From contig CP021224.1 in assembly GCA_003999685.1 (NCBI GenBank), positions 310,001 through 374,000 on the forward strand: 64,000 bases of DNA. The letters are read 5' to 3'. Source of the stretch: Taiwanofungus camphoratus. Its lineage: Eukaryota; Basidiomycota; Agaricomycetes; Polyporales; Taiwanofungaceae. Within the stretch, counting starts at the first letter, position 1; each line of letters opens with the position of its first letter. Below, piece after piece: positions 14,181-26,845 of the stretch. The position numbers and the translations under genes were made by a program. Below the pieces are notes generated by a model. It saw only the letters and a program-made list of their open reading frames with translations. It did no database searches and had not been told where the DNA came from.

Positions 14181-16418
14181 ATGTCTGGATTTGATTTACT
14201 CTATGCTTGACCCTCGTGCCTTGTCCACCCGGAACCTACACTTATCTCTATATTCTCTATATCTCCTTTGCATATAGTCTCTGCCCTGTCTCACCATCTA
14301 CATGCTCTATTTGCCGCCTGGGCTGTGAATGATTTAGGTCATGTGATTATGACTTTGATGCATATTCAGATATCCTGATGTCCAGCCAGTGCTCTTCTAT
14401 TTATTGAATCATTGCAAGCCTCAAACCACGACCTCCCCCAAGTGTCGCCCTTGCATTATTCCATGCGTCAAATGCAATATGTAAGCACTGGTTATGAATT
14501 AAGGTTTTATGACTGTTTTGGGAGGGGTGACAGTAGGAGCTCCTGCCAGTGTTCACAAGTCAGTGAGCATCCACGTTTTGTGGCTTTGGTGTAGGTTCTG
14601 CAGATCCCCATGAATCGGATTGTATACCATCGATCATCACTTGTACTACCATTGACACTTACCGAGTGCGAACGCTAGCTCGATCCAGGTACCATGCAGA
14701 GGAGCATCAAATAATTATTCAGTTGCTTACAGTATATATCCCTCGTATCAGCTCCGGTGGTTGGTTTGATGTTTAGGCAAGGTTCGGACTCGTTCATTGT
14801 TGGAGTACCTTGTAGTAAATCTGATGCATGCCTACTGCGGCTCTATCATTAGATGTCTCGATTCTTTCTCAAATGCGCTGTCACATCGCCTGCCTTTCTC
14901 AATTATCCCTGTTGAACCGACAGGAGTTCTGGTGTGTGTCGCTTTCAATAGTGACAATAAATTAACCTTCCGAAGGACCGGATGGTTCTCTATTTGTCCC
15001 TTGGTCTTTGGATATCTTGTAACAGGACATGTCGGATCGGTCGCGGATGTGTCAGGACCTGGCCATCCTCCAGTGAAAGCACTTTCTCAGAAGCATTCAC
15101 AGAGCAATGCCTTACGCTGTTACGGTCGTATATCAAATCAAGGATACCTGATATTCTAGTTAAATATCCCTTTGCCACCTCCAATAGGCATATACTGCGT
15201 CCTCATTACTTCCACTAAAGCGAAAGTATCAGGTGGGTATGTGCTACCTTACTGTTACTGGTACAACCGAGGCTGACATTTCTTCATTTAACCTTAGGGA
15301 CCCAAGCACTGACAATGTCGGCGGGCGAGACAAAACCGTGAAATGTTCATCCAAAGTCACTGATGCTATGATCGATTACTTAGGTGATGACCCAAATTCT
15401 CCACTCAAGTGCCTGTTGACAAGTCATGCATGGATGCTAAGGAGTTGCTTCAATCTCTCATGTAGTATTAAGCTCACAAAGTATTCAGACCTGGAATCCC
15501 TAGCACATCATTCACGCAAACCACTGAGTGGGCTACATGTGGAGAATCTGAAGGAACTCCACTTCCAAGAAGACCAACAATCACCTGGACATCCCTTCAC
15601 CTTGTTCCTCTACTACTTGCACTGTGGTTTCTTATTGCTTCTCATACTCTTAACCTTGTCTCAGAATCCCTGATACCAATATTTCAGTGTGAGCTAATCT
15701 CAGATTATATATGAAGTACTAGTCTGTGAATCTCTTGTGACTATTTGAGCTTACAGCTGAAGACTTACTTGTCAGCTCTTCTAACTTTTCAAATGTCTTG
15801 TGGTATATAAATATTGACTGCCGTCTCAGCCTAGTGTAACTATCATGTATCAGCCACAGCTCTAAGCAGAAATATTCACTGGCATAGCTCTGTGATGTTA
15901 TTCAATTTTCTAAAATAGTAAATTATGTATAATTCACCTATCCTAAAAGCATAAACTTGACAAACTGAATCCATAAGATCATTGGAAGTCGGTCAAAGGA
16001 AATGGAGAAGGTTCCTTCGGAGTGCCAGCTCGAATCACGTGTAAACGCGTAAGTCACGCGGCTTCGCGTCGATCTCACTGTCTTCCTCGTTACCATCTGT
16101 TTGTCGTCGCGAACTACGCCTGAGCACTCTGCAGTGGAGTCTGTCGTAATTATGCATATGCATGCTGAGCATCTGTTTAACTTCGCTCGTCTTACCACGA
16201 AATGACACTTGATAACGCTTATCCCCTTGTGGGCGCACAATATTGAGAAGGAGTGATGCCACCTCTGAGGCCACCTGCCCAAATGTTTTGATACAACATG
16301 GCGGTGGCTCCTCGCTAGAGCTCAGACATATGCCTTCTTGCCTTCGGATCCTTCCCTCGACTCCACAAAAGTATGCATCGGATATCTCTACAAGCGGCCT
16401 GCGCTCGTGGTAGCGACA
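14181..16418. other. AT-richer intergenic region; right end is protease promoter
   Basis: Frames at 14797-15159 and 15233-15673 on the plus strand show no domain or splice support and are probably chance. From about 16040 to 16514 the sequence is repeated, diverged, before the second protease copy (about 18720-19198), including an ATTATGCA(C/T)ATGCATGCTG block. Confidence 0.4.
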
Positions 16419-16424
16419 TATAAG
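16419..16424 (+). promoter_or_regulatory. TATA box of protease gene 1
   Basis: TATAAG is 90 nt before the ATG at 16515. The duplicate gene has TATAAAT at the matching place (19087). Confidence 0.4.
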
Positions 16425-16514
16425 GCCCCTCATTTGTCGGAACTTATCTCCTGCCTCAACGTCTCTTGTCCCGGCTTTCTCTGCAGCGTCAGAATCAGCA
16501 TCGTGCTTCTCAGG

Positions 16515-18052
16515 ATGTTCTGCAAAGCAACTCTGCTGACTGTCGCTCTCGGACTTCTCGCTTCTGCGACCCCGGTGACCAGGGACACTGGCATCCGCAT
16601 TCCGCTTCACAAGCGCGGATCCTTGACCAAGGCCGACGGCACTTTTGACCATGACGCTGCGACTAGGCAAATTGTCAAGACTCAAAAGTATATATATATA
16701 TATATCTATATCATACGTTTGCAGTGCGCTTATCCGGATGGTCCCACAGCAAGCACCGCCAGAACTTGATCAACCTTGAGCGCAATAAAGGGATTGGAGC
16801 CTTCAATCCCGGTGCCTACATACTCCCGCTGAGGAATACTTCGGCTCTCAGCAAGCGCCAAGGGCTTTCGCTCACGGACCAGGACAACAACGAAGAGTGG
16901 ACCGGAACAGTGTCCATTGGCACGCCGGTACAGACTTTTGTCATAGACTTTGACACGGGCTCGGCGGACCTTTGGGTTCCATCGTCCTCGTGCAGCGGGT
17001 GCGATGCAAAGGACACATACGATTCTTCGTCTTCTTCGACGAGCTCATCGAAGAGCGGCACCTTCGAAATTCAGTACGGAGACGGTTCTACTGCATCTGG
17101 TCCGATCTACACAGACACTGGTAAGCACTTCACGACAGTCCTGAAGGGGACGTTGCTTACAGTACAGCTTGTTTCTTCAGTCAGTGTTGCGGGTGTCAAA
17201 GTTACCGGACAATACCTATCGGCTGTGACCAGCGAATCCGGGGACATTAGCGGAGGCCCCTCCGACGGTCTGATGGGCTTGGGCTGGCCTGCGATTTCTC
17301 AACTGAACCATGTAAGGCAATTCCTCTAGTGTATTGAAGAAATGCTAATTGGAATTCAGAACCCCTTCCCGTGGACTGCAGAGTCGCAGAATGCTATTTC
17401 TTCCGGTATCTTCGGCTTCAAGCTCGCGTCGAGTGGTTCGGAGCTATACCTCGGGGGCACGGACTCGTCGCTCTACTCGGGCAGCATCGAGTACCACGAC
17501 CTCTCTTCGTCTACAGGTTACTGGCAGATCGGTGGTGCGAGCGCGATCGTGAACGGGAACACTGCAGTGTCAGGCTTCGACACGATCATTGACTCGGGAA
17601 CAACGCTCATGTATGGCCCGCCAGACGCTGTCAAGCAGTTCTACTCCAGCGTTAACGGCGCACAGGAGTATGACTCCAGCGAGGGCCTGTGGTCAGTCCC
17701 TTGCGATTCCATCCCGACGGTCGAATTTAGCTGGGGAGGCAACAATTGGAAGATTTCCTCAGATAGGTGAGCCGTTCATATTTGAAGTGCGGTGTGATGT
17801 GTTGCTGACGCTCACTAGCTTTAACCTTGGTTCCACGGGAGATGGCTCTGACCAGTGCGTGGGTGCTCTCGGTGGCCAAGACCTCGGTCTCGGCGACAAC
17901 GTTTGGCTGCTAGGTGATACGTAAGAATTCCCCAATGCTTCGCATCTTGACAACGTCGCTGACCGTATATCCTCCACTTCAGCCTCATGACAAATGTCTA
18001 CACTGCTTTCTCGATTGACAACAGCGCTGTCGGTTTCGCTTCCTTGTCGTGA
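16515..18052 (+). CDS. Secreted pepsin-type aspartic protease (A1, polyporopepsin-like)
   Basis: Six exons (16515-16687, 16750-17120, 17181-17311, 17360-17766, 17819-17920, 17983-18052) sum to 1254 nt and give 417 residues. The N-terminus MFCKATLLTVALGLLASATP is a signal peptide. A propeptide of about 80 residues ends near LSKRQG, a Kex2-like site. The catalytic motifs are intact: DFDTGSADLWVPSS (first Asp), the flap region YGDGS, and IIDSGTTLMYGP (second Asp). The fold's two lobes and the C-terminal VGFASLS are complete. These enzymes digest extracellular protein at acid pH. Intron 1 begins with a short TA microsatellite. A broken tandem copy follows 1.1 kb downstream. Confidence 0.93.
16688..16707. 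repeat. TA microsatellite in protease intron 1
   Basis: An alternating TA run directly follows the donor GT. The duplicate gene has no such run at the same place. Confidence 0.6.
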
Positions 18053-19086
18053 ACAGGAGCTCGGATAAGTGAATCGAATTGTATCATGTTCATGTAGGCA
18101 GTGTATTGCTAGTCCAAATACCATGTTGTTCTCTGTCCGATATCGACGAAGATGATTTGAGAGTCTGCGTAGAAACAGTTTAGCTCCTAACTTGATCAGG
18201 ATATACCGCAAGTGGCGGTGTCTACCTGCATGTCTTTGAAAGTAAACTGTCATGCATTAATGATTGCGGCGCCAGCTCCTGGAAACTTGCTGCTGCCTAT
18301 GAACCATGTACCGCATTTCTTTGCTGACTTAGTTGTCGCCTTGGATATCACTCTCCGCAATAACTTGGACGAGAAGCCAGTACCAGTGGTTAGCAGAAAA
18401 GCGACTCAACAACGATTCATTACAACAGTTCAAAATCACCGTCTATGGTTCATTAGATAATCCTCGTGTTCAGTCCCCCAGAGTGAATTAGGGTAGAAAG
18501 AACGTAACACCTTTGGAAGTGCGTCCTTCGTGGAGAAAAAAGACATTCTCTTCCTGCACGATCATCATTAAGGACTGCACTATGGTCCCGAGTGATACCT
18601 GAAGGTAAGTTGTTCGATGGTGAAATTTCCTCCATCGTGAAGAGCATGTCACCGGTAAATCGATTCTTGCGCTGCCATCAATCGGTATTTGGTCAGAGGA
18701 TGATGTTGAACAGAGAGCCTGAGATGACCGGGTCACGTGGGAAACGCGGTCACGGGCATTAGCGTGTCAGTCTCACCTTCATTACTTTGTTACCATCTAG
18801 TTGTCTCCCGAACCACGCCTGGACACCCTGCAGTAGAGTCCGTTGTGTAATTATGCACATGCATGCTGTGCCATATTTGACTTTATAGCGGGAGTGATGA
18901 AGATTCGAGGATGATCAGTCTAACTGGAGTTGAAAAGCAGCGATGCCACCTTCGAGATCATCTGCTCGAGTGCTTTAGTACACCACGACGGTGACTTTTC
19001 GCCTGCATTTTTACTTCCGGATCCTTCCCCAGCTTCACGATTATGTGCATTGAATGTTTCTGCAAGTGGCCCGCTCATCTTGGCGA
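18053..19086. other. Intergenic between the tandem proteases
   Basis: 3' flank of gene 1. From about 18720 it is a diverged copy of the gene 1 upstream region (for example TTGTTACCATCTAGTTGTC against CGTTACCATCTGTTTGTC), so promoter and gene were duplicated together. Confidence 0.5.
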
Positions 19087-19198
19087 TATAAATGATCTCC
19101 CTCCTTTATCTGAGGTTCTCATCAGGCCCTCTTTCACTCCTGAGGCTTGTTCTGACTCTCTTATTTTTAGCGTCAGAATCAGCGTTGTGTCTTTCAGC

Positions 19199-20533
19199 AT
19201 GCTCTGCAAAGCAACTCTGCTCGCTGTCGCTCTTGGGCTTGTCGCTTCTGCAACCCCGGTGACCAGGGACACTGGTATTCGTATTCCACTTCAGAAGCAC
19301 GGGTCCTTGACTAAGGCCGATGGTACCTTCGACCACGACGCTGCCATCAGGCAAATCGTCAAGACTCAAAAGTATACATCCCCAAATCACATGTACGCAG
19401 CGAACTAATTTGGAATCCCGCAGCAAGCACCGCCAGAACTTGCTCAACCTCGAGCGCAACAAGGGCATCGAGGCCTTCAACCCCGATGCCTACATATCCT
19501 TGCCGAAGAACGTTTCTTCTGCATTCATCAAGCGCCAGGGGCTTCCGCTCACGGACCAGGACGACAATGAGGACTGGACCGGAATGATATCTATAGGTAC
19601 ACCCGCACAGCCGTTTATGATTGATTTCGACACGGGATCGGCGGACCATTGGGTTGCATCGTCTTCATGCGGAGGCATCACGGTCACCGACCAGTATTTG
19701 GCGGCTGTGATCAGCGAAACTGGAGATTACAGCAGCCCCGAAGCAAGCGGTCTGATGGGCCTGGCCTGGCCTGCCATTTCCCAGCTAGGCCATGTAAGGC
19801 ATTTTCCTCTTCTATATTGAACACAAACTGACAAATTCCTAGAACCCCTTCCCATGGACTGCGAAGTCGCCAAACGTCATCCCCGCTGCCGTCTTCGCCT
19901 TCAAGCTCGCGCAGCGTGGTTCGGAGCCATACCTTGGTGGCACGAACTCGTCACTCTATTCGGGCAGCATTGAGTACCACAACCTCTCCTCGCCCTCAGG
20001 TTACTAGCGGATCGGTGGTGCGAGCGCCATCTTGAATGGGAACACTGCCGTGTCAGGCTTTGACACGATCATTGACTCGGGAACGTCGCTCATGTACGGC
20101 CCGCTCGAGGCCGTCAAGCAGTTCTACTCTGTCGTTGACGGTGCCCAAGAATACAACTTCAACGCGGGCTTGTGGTCGTTCCCTTGTAACTCCACCCTGA
20201 CTGTCGGGTTCACCTGGGGCGGCAACAATTGGACGATTGCCTCAGACAAGTGAGTTGTTCAAATTTGACAGGCGGTATGATGTGTTGCTGAAGATCCCTA
20301 GTTTCAACCTTGGACCCACCGAGTCGGGCTCTGACCAGTGTATGGGTGCCCTCAGCAGTCAAGACCTTGGTATGGGCGACAATGTCTGGGTACTCGGTGA
20401 TACGTGAGTCTTCCGCGCCTTTCTTGTCCCAAAACATCGCTGATCGTATGTCTTCCTTTTCAGCTTCATGATGAACGTGTACACTGTTTTCTCGATTGAC
20501 AACAACGCTGTCGGCTTTGCTTCTCTTTCCTGA
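19199..20533 (+). pseudogene. Aspartic protease pseudogene, tandem copy
   Basis: Start, signal peptide, propeptide and most introns match protease 1 (MLCKATLLAVALGLVASATP; KRQGLPLTDQDDNEDWTG; DFDTGSADHWV). Just after the first catalytic Asp loop the sequence jumps from SSC to ITVTDQY. This in-frame deletion removes about 60 residues, including the active-site flap and the second intron. Further on a Trp codon of the GYWQIGGA block has become TAG. The second catalytic motif IIDSGTSLMYGP and the C-terminus (FASLS) are still readable. A product would lack the flap and stop early, so it is very likely dead. Similarity to gene 1 stays high, so the loss looks fairly recent. Confidence 0.85.
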
Positions 20534-20996
20534 AATAGGAGCCGTGGATGTCTGAAATGGACTGTGCCATGTACAGGCCGTGTATCGCTAGTCTCAATGC
20601 AGCGTTTTATACTGGTCGATATTGATGAATCTGAGTCCCTGCTTAGAAGTTCCCATCCGGATATCCTTCATTTTGATAGCTATTTGGATGATAGATACCG
20701 CTAATCACTGCTGCATTTAATACGTTACTGTCCCTACTAAGCATGTTGAATTGTATTTCCTTCCCCAGATGGAGTCCTTCCTGGATGTTGTTCTCGAAGG
20801 TGACATGGGTAAGAAGCAGGGCACGATACTAGGCAGTCTGCTCGCACTGTGAGAGAGGAAGGCGTCAGCACGCCGATAAGTTCGGAGTACCTCGACTGAT
20901 AACGCCCTGGCACATATTGCTTCGTTGTCCTGATATTTCGAGGGTCGACATTGTTCGCTACTACAAGTTCTGTTGCAAAGTTGAGCGACCATAGAG
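20534..20996. other. Intergenic, upstream of the M20 gene
   Basis: No gene seen; presumed promoter of the amidohydrolase. Confidence 0.4.
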
Positions 20997-23323
20997 ATGT
21001 CGGATGCGGAACTACAAGCAGGCTGCTTTGGTCGCCTCTTCTCATTCAGAAAGCGCGCAGCTGATTCCTCAAACTGTGCTGATACACACTCAACCTGTAT
21101 CGCTCCTTCGACAACACCATTGTCAGTGAAAAGTGTCCCGAAGGCGGATACAGATGAGCCTAAAGCTGCCTTGGGCTGTGATTCAGAATTGGTGAGTTTT
21201 GTGACCTTGTTTTCATAATATTTTCCGAGTCCTTGCAGGAGGGAGCCGTCTTCTTCTGCAAGATAGCACTGACTATGAATACCACCGATAGCCTACGTAT
21301 GCCCACTTTGCCAATACGTGTCTCTATTGCTGCGAACCTGGCGCACATACCAGGGCTCCAAGCACTGCCCGCAAGTATTCTGATAAGCCTCCCTCGTACA
21401 AAGCGCTAGAAGCACAAGGCATTTTCCGCCCTGAGGTCTTTAAAACCATCGAGAACACACTTGATGAATTTGACGCCGAGTTGCGCAAACTGAGCTTAGA
21501 CATCTGGAGTAAGGCCTTGCCCTCATCGTCTATCTCAGGCTCTCACAAACTGATGGAACCTCCGCAGACCACCCCGAGATCGGCTACGAAGAGAAGTACG
21601 GCTATAATCATATTTCTCCCTCTGACATCGGCGGGACCGCTAACATTCCATTACTAATGCCTTAGACATGCTCATGATACGCTCACGGCATTCATGTCCG
21701 CGCATGACTTCTACGTGACGCCGTCCTACCTTGGTCTGCCAACTGCTTGGCGCGCCGTCTTCTCCCACACGCCATCCTCTTTCAATGCTGCTACCGAGAA
21801 GGTACGTGTGATTGGAATCAACTCTGAGATGGACGCGCTCCCGGGCATCGGACATGCGTGCGGACATAACCTGATCGCGATGGCCGGCGTGGCCGTCGCG
21901 CTGGCGATCAAGGCTGCGCTCGAGAAGCATGATGTGCCCGGGAAGATTATCCTACTCGGGACACCTGGTGGGTTGTCATCTACCAGGTCAATGAGACCAG
22001 CATGAGGCTGATCCTCATCCCCTGTAGCGGAGGAGGGCGGAGGAGGAAAAATCACGCTCCTGGAACGTGGCGCGTACGATGAAATGGACGTATGTATAAT
22101 GTACGTCTTGCCACCCCTTATACTCGAAAACCATTTACGCCGAGCGCAGGTGTCATCCGTCCCCTGGCGCCCTACACTCTGCCTCTCTCGGACCCTCCCT
22201 TGCCTCGCAGCCGCTCGAGATTGAATTCTTCGGTCATGGGTGCGCATGTTCTCCCACAAGTCGCTCGCTTGTATCAACCTATGTCTATTTGGCACCCGCA
22301 GCGCACACGCAGCCTGGGCACCATGGGAGGCACAAAATGCGCTCGATGCCGCATTCCTCGCGTATTCAAGTGTCTCGGTGCTGCGCCAGCAAATCAAGCC
22401 TACTCACCGCGTGCATGGGATCGTGAGCGGGAAGGATTGGACACCGAACGGTATGTGCAATCCATATCGGGCTGCCACCGTATCCTGCAGGCTGACCATC
22501 ACGCCTGAACGACAGTAATTCCTGACTATGCAAAGATGCGCTGGATTGTGCGTGCGCCGACATGGGGCGAGCTCGAAATCCTCCGCGAGCGCGTCAAGGC
22601 GTGCTTCGAGTACGTCGTCTCGTGTCGTCGCGGCAACGTCCAGCCGCTTATTGCCTCACTGTATTCCTGCCAATTGCTAGAGCTGCGGCACATGCCACCG
22701 CGTGCAAGCTCACAATGAGTGCCGGGCCGGGTTACTATGACTTGAGACAGAACACCGTCCTTGGTACGTCTCGCTTCAGATTCCGTTAGTTTCCTTGAGA
22801 AGCAGCAGTCAGTTGATGAGCATGCGCAGGGGAGGAATTCATACAAGTGATGGACCACCTTGGTGTGACTGCGGTATTCGACGAGGGAATGTCTGCATCC
22901 ACGGACTTCGTGCGTCAAAATACTACCCCTATATACTATGTAATGATCGAATTTTCAATTGTCCCCCGCAGGGCAACGTGACATATGGTACGTCCGTTCA
23001 CCATTATGGGGCATTTCCTTCTTCACTTATTCCACATGTCCAGCCCTGCCCTCTCTCCACCCAGGCTTTGCGATTCCGACGCAACCGAACGGAGGCAATC
23101 ATACTCCTCAGTTCACACAGGCTGCAGGGACGCCTGAGGCGCATGCCGCGACACTGGCCATTGCGAAAGGCCTCGCTGCCCTGGGCTTTCGAGTAGTGGA
23201 CGATGCCGACTTCTCAGAGAAGGTTAGTGCTATGTGGAAGGCGGATATTTTCAAGGGCCTAGGCTGATTCTGCACGTGCAGGTAAAGAAAGCGTGGGAGG
23301 ACATGAAGGACGTGAAAGCTTGA
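20997..23323 (+). CDS. M20-family amidohydrolase (PM20D2-like metallopeptidase)
   Basis: Many short exons join into a metal-dependent amidohydrolase that cleaves N-acyl amino acids or small peptides. Visible motifs are INSEMDALPGIGHACGHN (Asp next to the metal site and the His/Cys ligands), GTPAEEGGGGK (catalytic and metal Glu), CIMCHPSPG, HGAHAAWAPWEAQNALDAA (dimerisation domain), and near the end GGNHTPQF (last metal His). The C-terminus reads AHAATLAIAKGLAALGF and ends at TGA 23321-23323. From about 21400 onward the exons are well supported (for instance PPSYKALEAQGIFRPEVFK). The N-terminus is not: the ATG at 20997 (MSDAELQAGCFGRLFSFRKR) is the best start, but I could not join exons between 21190 and 21390 cleanly in phase. 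Confidence 0.82.
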
Positions 23324-23798
23324 AGATATGGTGCTCTCTCACTGACTGCACTGATTATTTTTTGAGTCGGATGGATACACATTCTTGTGATTCCGCGTGG
23401 GAGCATGAACATGCCAGCCTTCAAAGCATGTAATGTAGTCCTCTCGGCTCTCGTGTGAAGGAGATAGTGGGAATTCATAGCAGTGACAATAGGGCAGTCT
23501 GACGAGACAGAGCGTTGAGTATAGCTGAAGTGTACAGACAGAACCCATTAAAGCGTCGATTCTCATGTATGTATGCTGGGCCCGTATGTGAGGGCCATCA
23601 GAAATGCACGCTTCGCTGCTTAAGTATCAATGAGGATACGAGACGAGGGAAGTTCTACATTAAGTATCCAGGATGCAGACAACGATATATTGTACTAAAT
23701 ATTGTATACCTTGGGAGAAATGAAAAATCTCAGAAAGGCCCCAACCCGCTATGTGCATGAAAAAGTAATGGTCACCATCATACCCGGATCAAATAAAT
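23324..23798. other. Convergent intergenic region
   Basis: 3' flanks of the M20 gene and the DnaJ gene; nothing else seen. Confidence 0.4.
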
Positions 23799-26289
23799 TT
23801 AGCTCGACGATGGCTGCGGGGCATGGCCCTTCTCCCTCTTCTCATGAATGTTATCCTTTTCCTTCGGTACGTTCGACGCGGAATGTATGGAAGAGGCCCC
23901 ATCGTATTGTTGATGTCGCTTTGCGCGCGCTGCGGCTCTCGCTTGCATTTGCATTTGATGATGCTTCGACTTGCCAGAAGCGGCTTCAGCCACCATCCTA
24001 AACGATATCACAGCAGTTATTCTCAAGTCGTTGAGAAAGAAAAGTGAGTCATACCGCTCAAGCTCTCTCCTCTCCTCATCTGATTCGTCAGGTACTGTCG
24101 ACTTGAATATCGCTCCCATGAAGAGTAATCCCTAGATTCGGCGCAACAAAAGTAAGACAAAATAAAAATAATAATATAGGACGAACCTTGGCTCTGTTAT
24201 ATAGCACTTGGTCAGACACTTCTGAATCTTTGAGTACATTGTCTGCAACCTGCATGCATTATCAGTAAACGACACATGTATTTGGCGGATCCACTGGCTA
24301 CTCACTTCTCGCAAAACCTGGACAACTTCGAAACGCGTGCCTCTCCACGACGCGAGCATGATCTATAATGGTAAGCTTAGTCTATAGTAAGAGGTTTGAC
24401 CAAGATAGCTGAAACGAACTTTGCCTGTCATGTCTTCTTCAAGCGCACGGAGCTCGTCCTCGCCCAGTTCACCCTTTGCTTGTAATTTCTCCATTTCCTA
24501 TATATCACAAGTTCGCATTAATACACATGTGGAAGATATGCTAAACAACAGAGAGGGCCGATGCTAACCTGCATGACCTGCTGCACGCCGAGTCTGTTAT
24601 AACGTAATCAGTGTCCAATGAATGAATCGAATATTACGTGGACGTACGCGCTCCCGATCACACCCCATGCATCCTTCGCCACAGTCCCCTTTTCCTTTAG
24701 CCGTGAGAAGAATCCAGGGCTACGCATGACGGGTCAGGTATATTCAAGTAGGCAGGGCCAGGAAATACTCACATCCCAAGGAATTTCCGGGACTTGAGGA
24801 ACGAAGTCGCTTTCATCATGTACACATTACCAATCGTGTGCAGTAGCTGCCAACATGCTTTAGCATACGACTAGGGCACACAAGACAGCTAGTGCAACAC
24901 ACCTCAACGCCGAAGCTCTCAAGCTTCAGATCTTCCGCTTCCCTCCGCATGCGGGCCTCGAACGCTACGGTCTCCGGGTCGTCCTTATCGCCGGGGTGCT
25001 TCGCCTCGACGAAGGGCCGTAGCCGGTCGGCCAGCTTCGCCGTGAGCGTCTTGACGCGGTCCTCCATGCCCTTGCGCCGCTCGTCCTCGAGCTCCTGCAG
25101 TTTCTTCTTCTGCTCCAGCGTGAGCTTCGCGCGCTTCTTCCCGTGCATGTCGCGCTGCTCCTTGAGGTTCGCGGACGACGCGGGCGAGACGCTCTTTCCG
25201 TGCGACGTCGAGGTGGTCGCGTGTGCCTCTTTATCTTGCTCTGTGCTCGCGCCTCCCGGTGACGCCCGAGGCGAAGGGGACGGGGATGGAGCGGGTGTAG
25301 GCCCGCGAGACGCTGGCCGTGGCGGAGACGCACGGCCGTTCGTCCCTAGGTGCGGCTCGACGCCCTCTGCATGGGGGGTCTCGATGACAGCAGGTGTCGG
25401 CGCAGGAGAGGTACCTGTAGTTTCGTTCAGCTCCTTCTCAATCTCTGCCTTCTCTCCGTCTGTCATCATTGTTGTTGCGACGGACGTCATCTCTTTCATG
25501 AGAGAGATCTCGCCGATCTGAAGGGAGAGGTTAGTAACCGGGACCTCTCGAGTTAGAATGTGCGCTGGGGAGCCGGTTGGAACCACTCACGTAGTCTTTG
25601 AACCGCTCTCCACCGAAGACATTTGCGAAGAAGCCCGCTGCGTCCTCCATACCTACGCCACCTTCCTTGTCCAGCTGCGGTCAAAATGCCAGTGAGAGGG
25701 ATATAACACATACAGAGATGGTAAAAAAAACCATACCATTTTTGCGCCATTCTTGTCATACACTGCGCGTAGATTCTGCGTATCGATCACAGTCAGGGTA
25801 TGCAATACCATAATACATGACATAACAGAACTCACTGAATCTGAAAGCACCTGGTAGGCTTTGCTAAATGGTAATGATGAGGAGGCTAAACAGGACAATT
25901 CTGAGGCCTGGAACTGACCTGATATCTTTGAATTTCTCCTCAGCATCAGGGGAGGGATTCTTATCAGGATGATACTAGAACCACGCCGATCAAGATCGGT
26001 AAGTGAGAGGGAAATCCAGTGAGATGATTAATATCAGGGCAGTAAAATAAAAAGTGCCACAGCACTCAGGGGATGTGGACGATGAATGTTAGCGGGTGCT
26101 GACCTTAATCGCCTGTTTGCGGTACGCCTTCTTCAAGTCGGTGTCATTCACGTCCGTTGACACCCCCAGCTACGCATACAAAGGTGCCAGCAAATTTCAC
26201 AGCGCGCGGAAACAAAGTGAGCGTTCCCTCTTTCCAAGAGACCACCGAGCACGAACCAAGTCATAGTACTCCGTTTCCACGGGTGGCAT
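23799..26289 (-). CDS. DnaJ protein with X-domain (Caj1/Djp1 type)
   Basis: An Hsp40 co-chaperone. Yeast Caj1 and Djp1, the closest known type, act on protein delivery to membranes and to peroxisomes. The J-domain spans the first exons: ETEYYDLLGVSTDVNDTDLK, then KKAYRKQAIKYHPDKNP with the HPD triad needed to stimulate Hsp70, split by introns. Next comes GFFANVFGGERFKDYIGEI, typical of X-domain DnaJ proteins, then a Pro/Ser-rich linker, a Lys/Glu-rich coiled coil (LTLEQKKKLQELEDERRK), and the conserved C-terminal domain (HTIGNVYMMKATSFLKSRK; KLQAKGELGEDELRALEED). The tail is His/Gln/Ala-rich. I count about ten exons. The start at 26289 gives the expected MPPVETEYYDLLGV N-terminus. Confidence 0.9.
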
Positions 26290-26845
26290 AATGAATTATC
26301 AGGGGTGAGTGAGTATCGAGTTCACCAGCAATATGTTCAAAAAACTCTTGAAGACGGAAACAAATGTTGTGGTTTCTGGTAGAATCAAATGTCTGGATTG
26401 ACTAGTAACTGCGCGCTCGGAGGCGCCGCCAATCAACTCGGGCGTTGCCGGGCATCCACTGTGCCTTCATTTTCCAGGTGCAAAACATTCAATATTTAGT
26501 ATGAATTCAATATCCAAGCCCTTGATCTGGACATCATTAACACTCTGTTTTCGCACTCATCACAAGGTCGTAAAGAAACGTGTGTAATAGATTTGTTAGT
26601 GCTCATTGCGATTTCTAGTACAAAAGTATGCGAGATGCGGACAAATCCGATGCGAGAACATGACCGAAATGATGCAACGTAAAGATAAAATAGAATAGCA
26701 CTCCCCCAACCGAGTGCCCAGGCCCAACCCAATACAAACGCTTCCAAACGCACCACCCGAACAGATATAGCCTCCCTCAGAATAAACCCTCCAGTTCCAA
26801 TACACAATACAACATCTTGCTCAAAAAAACACGAATCACAAACGT
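26290..26845. other. Intergenic upstream of the DnaJ gene
   Basis: Promoter of the DnaJ gene and 3' flank of the next minus-strand gene; nothing else seen. Confidence 0.4.

Noticed and set aside
14797-15673. Two plus-strand frames in the AT-rich gap
   Set aside because: No splice sites join them, no domain is visible, and codon use is unlike the neighbouring genes.
16035-16685. A 216-codon minus-strand frame
   Set aside because: Runs across the promoter, start and signal peptide of protease 1 in antisense. Its recurrence before the second protease copy follows from the duplication.
24892-25521. A 209-codon plus-strand frame
   Set aside because: Antisense shadow of the Pro/Ser and coiled-coil exon of the DnaJ gene.
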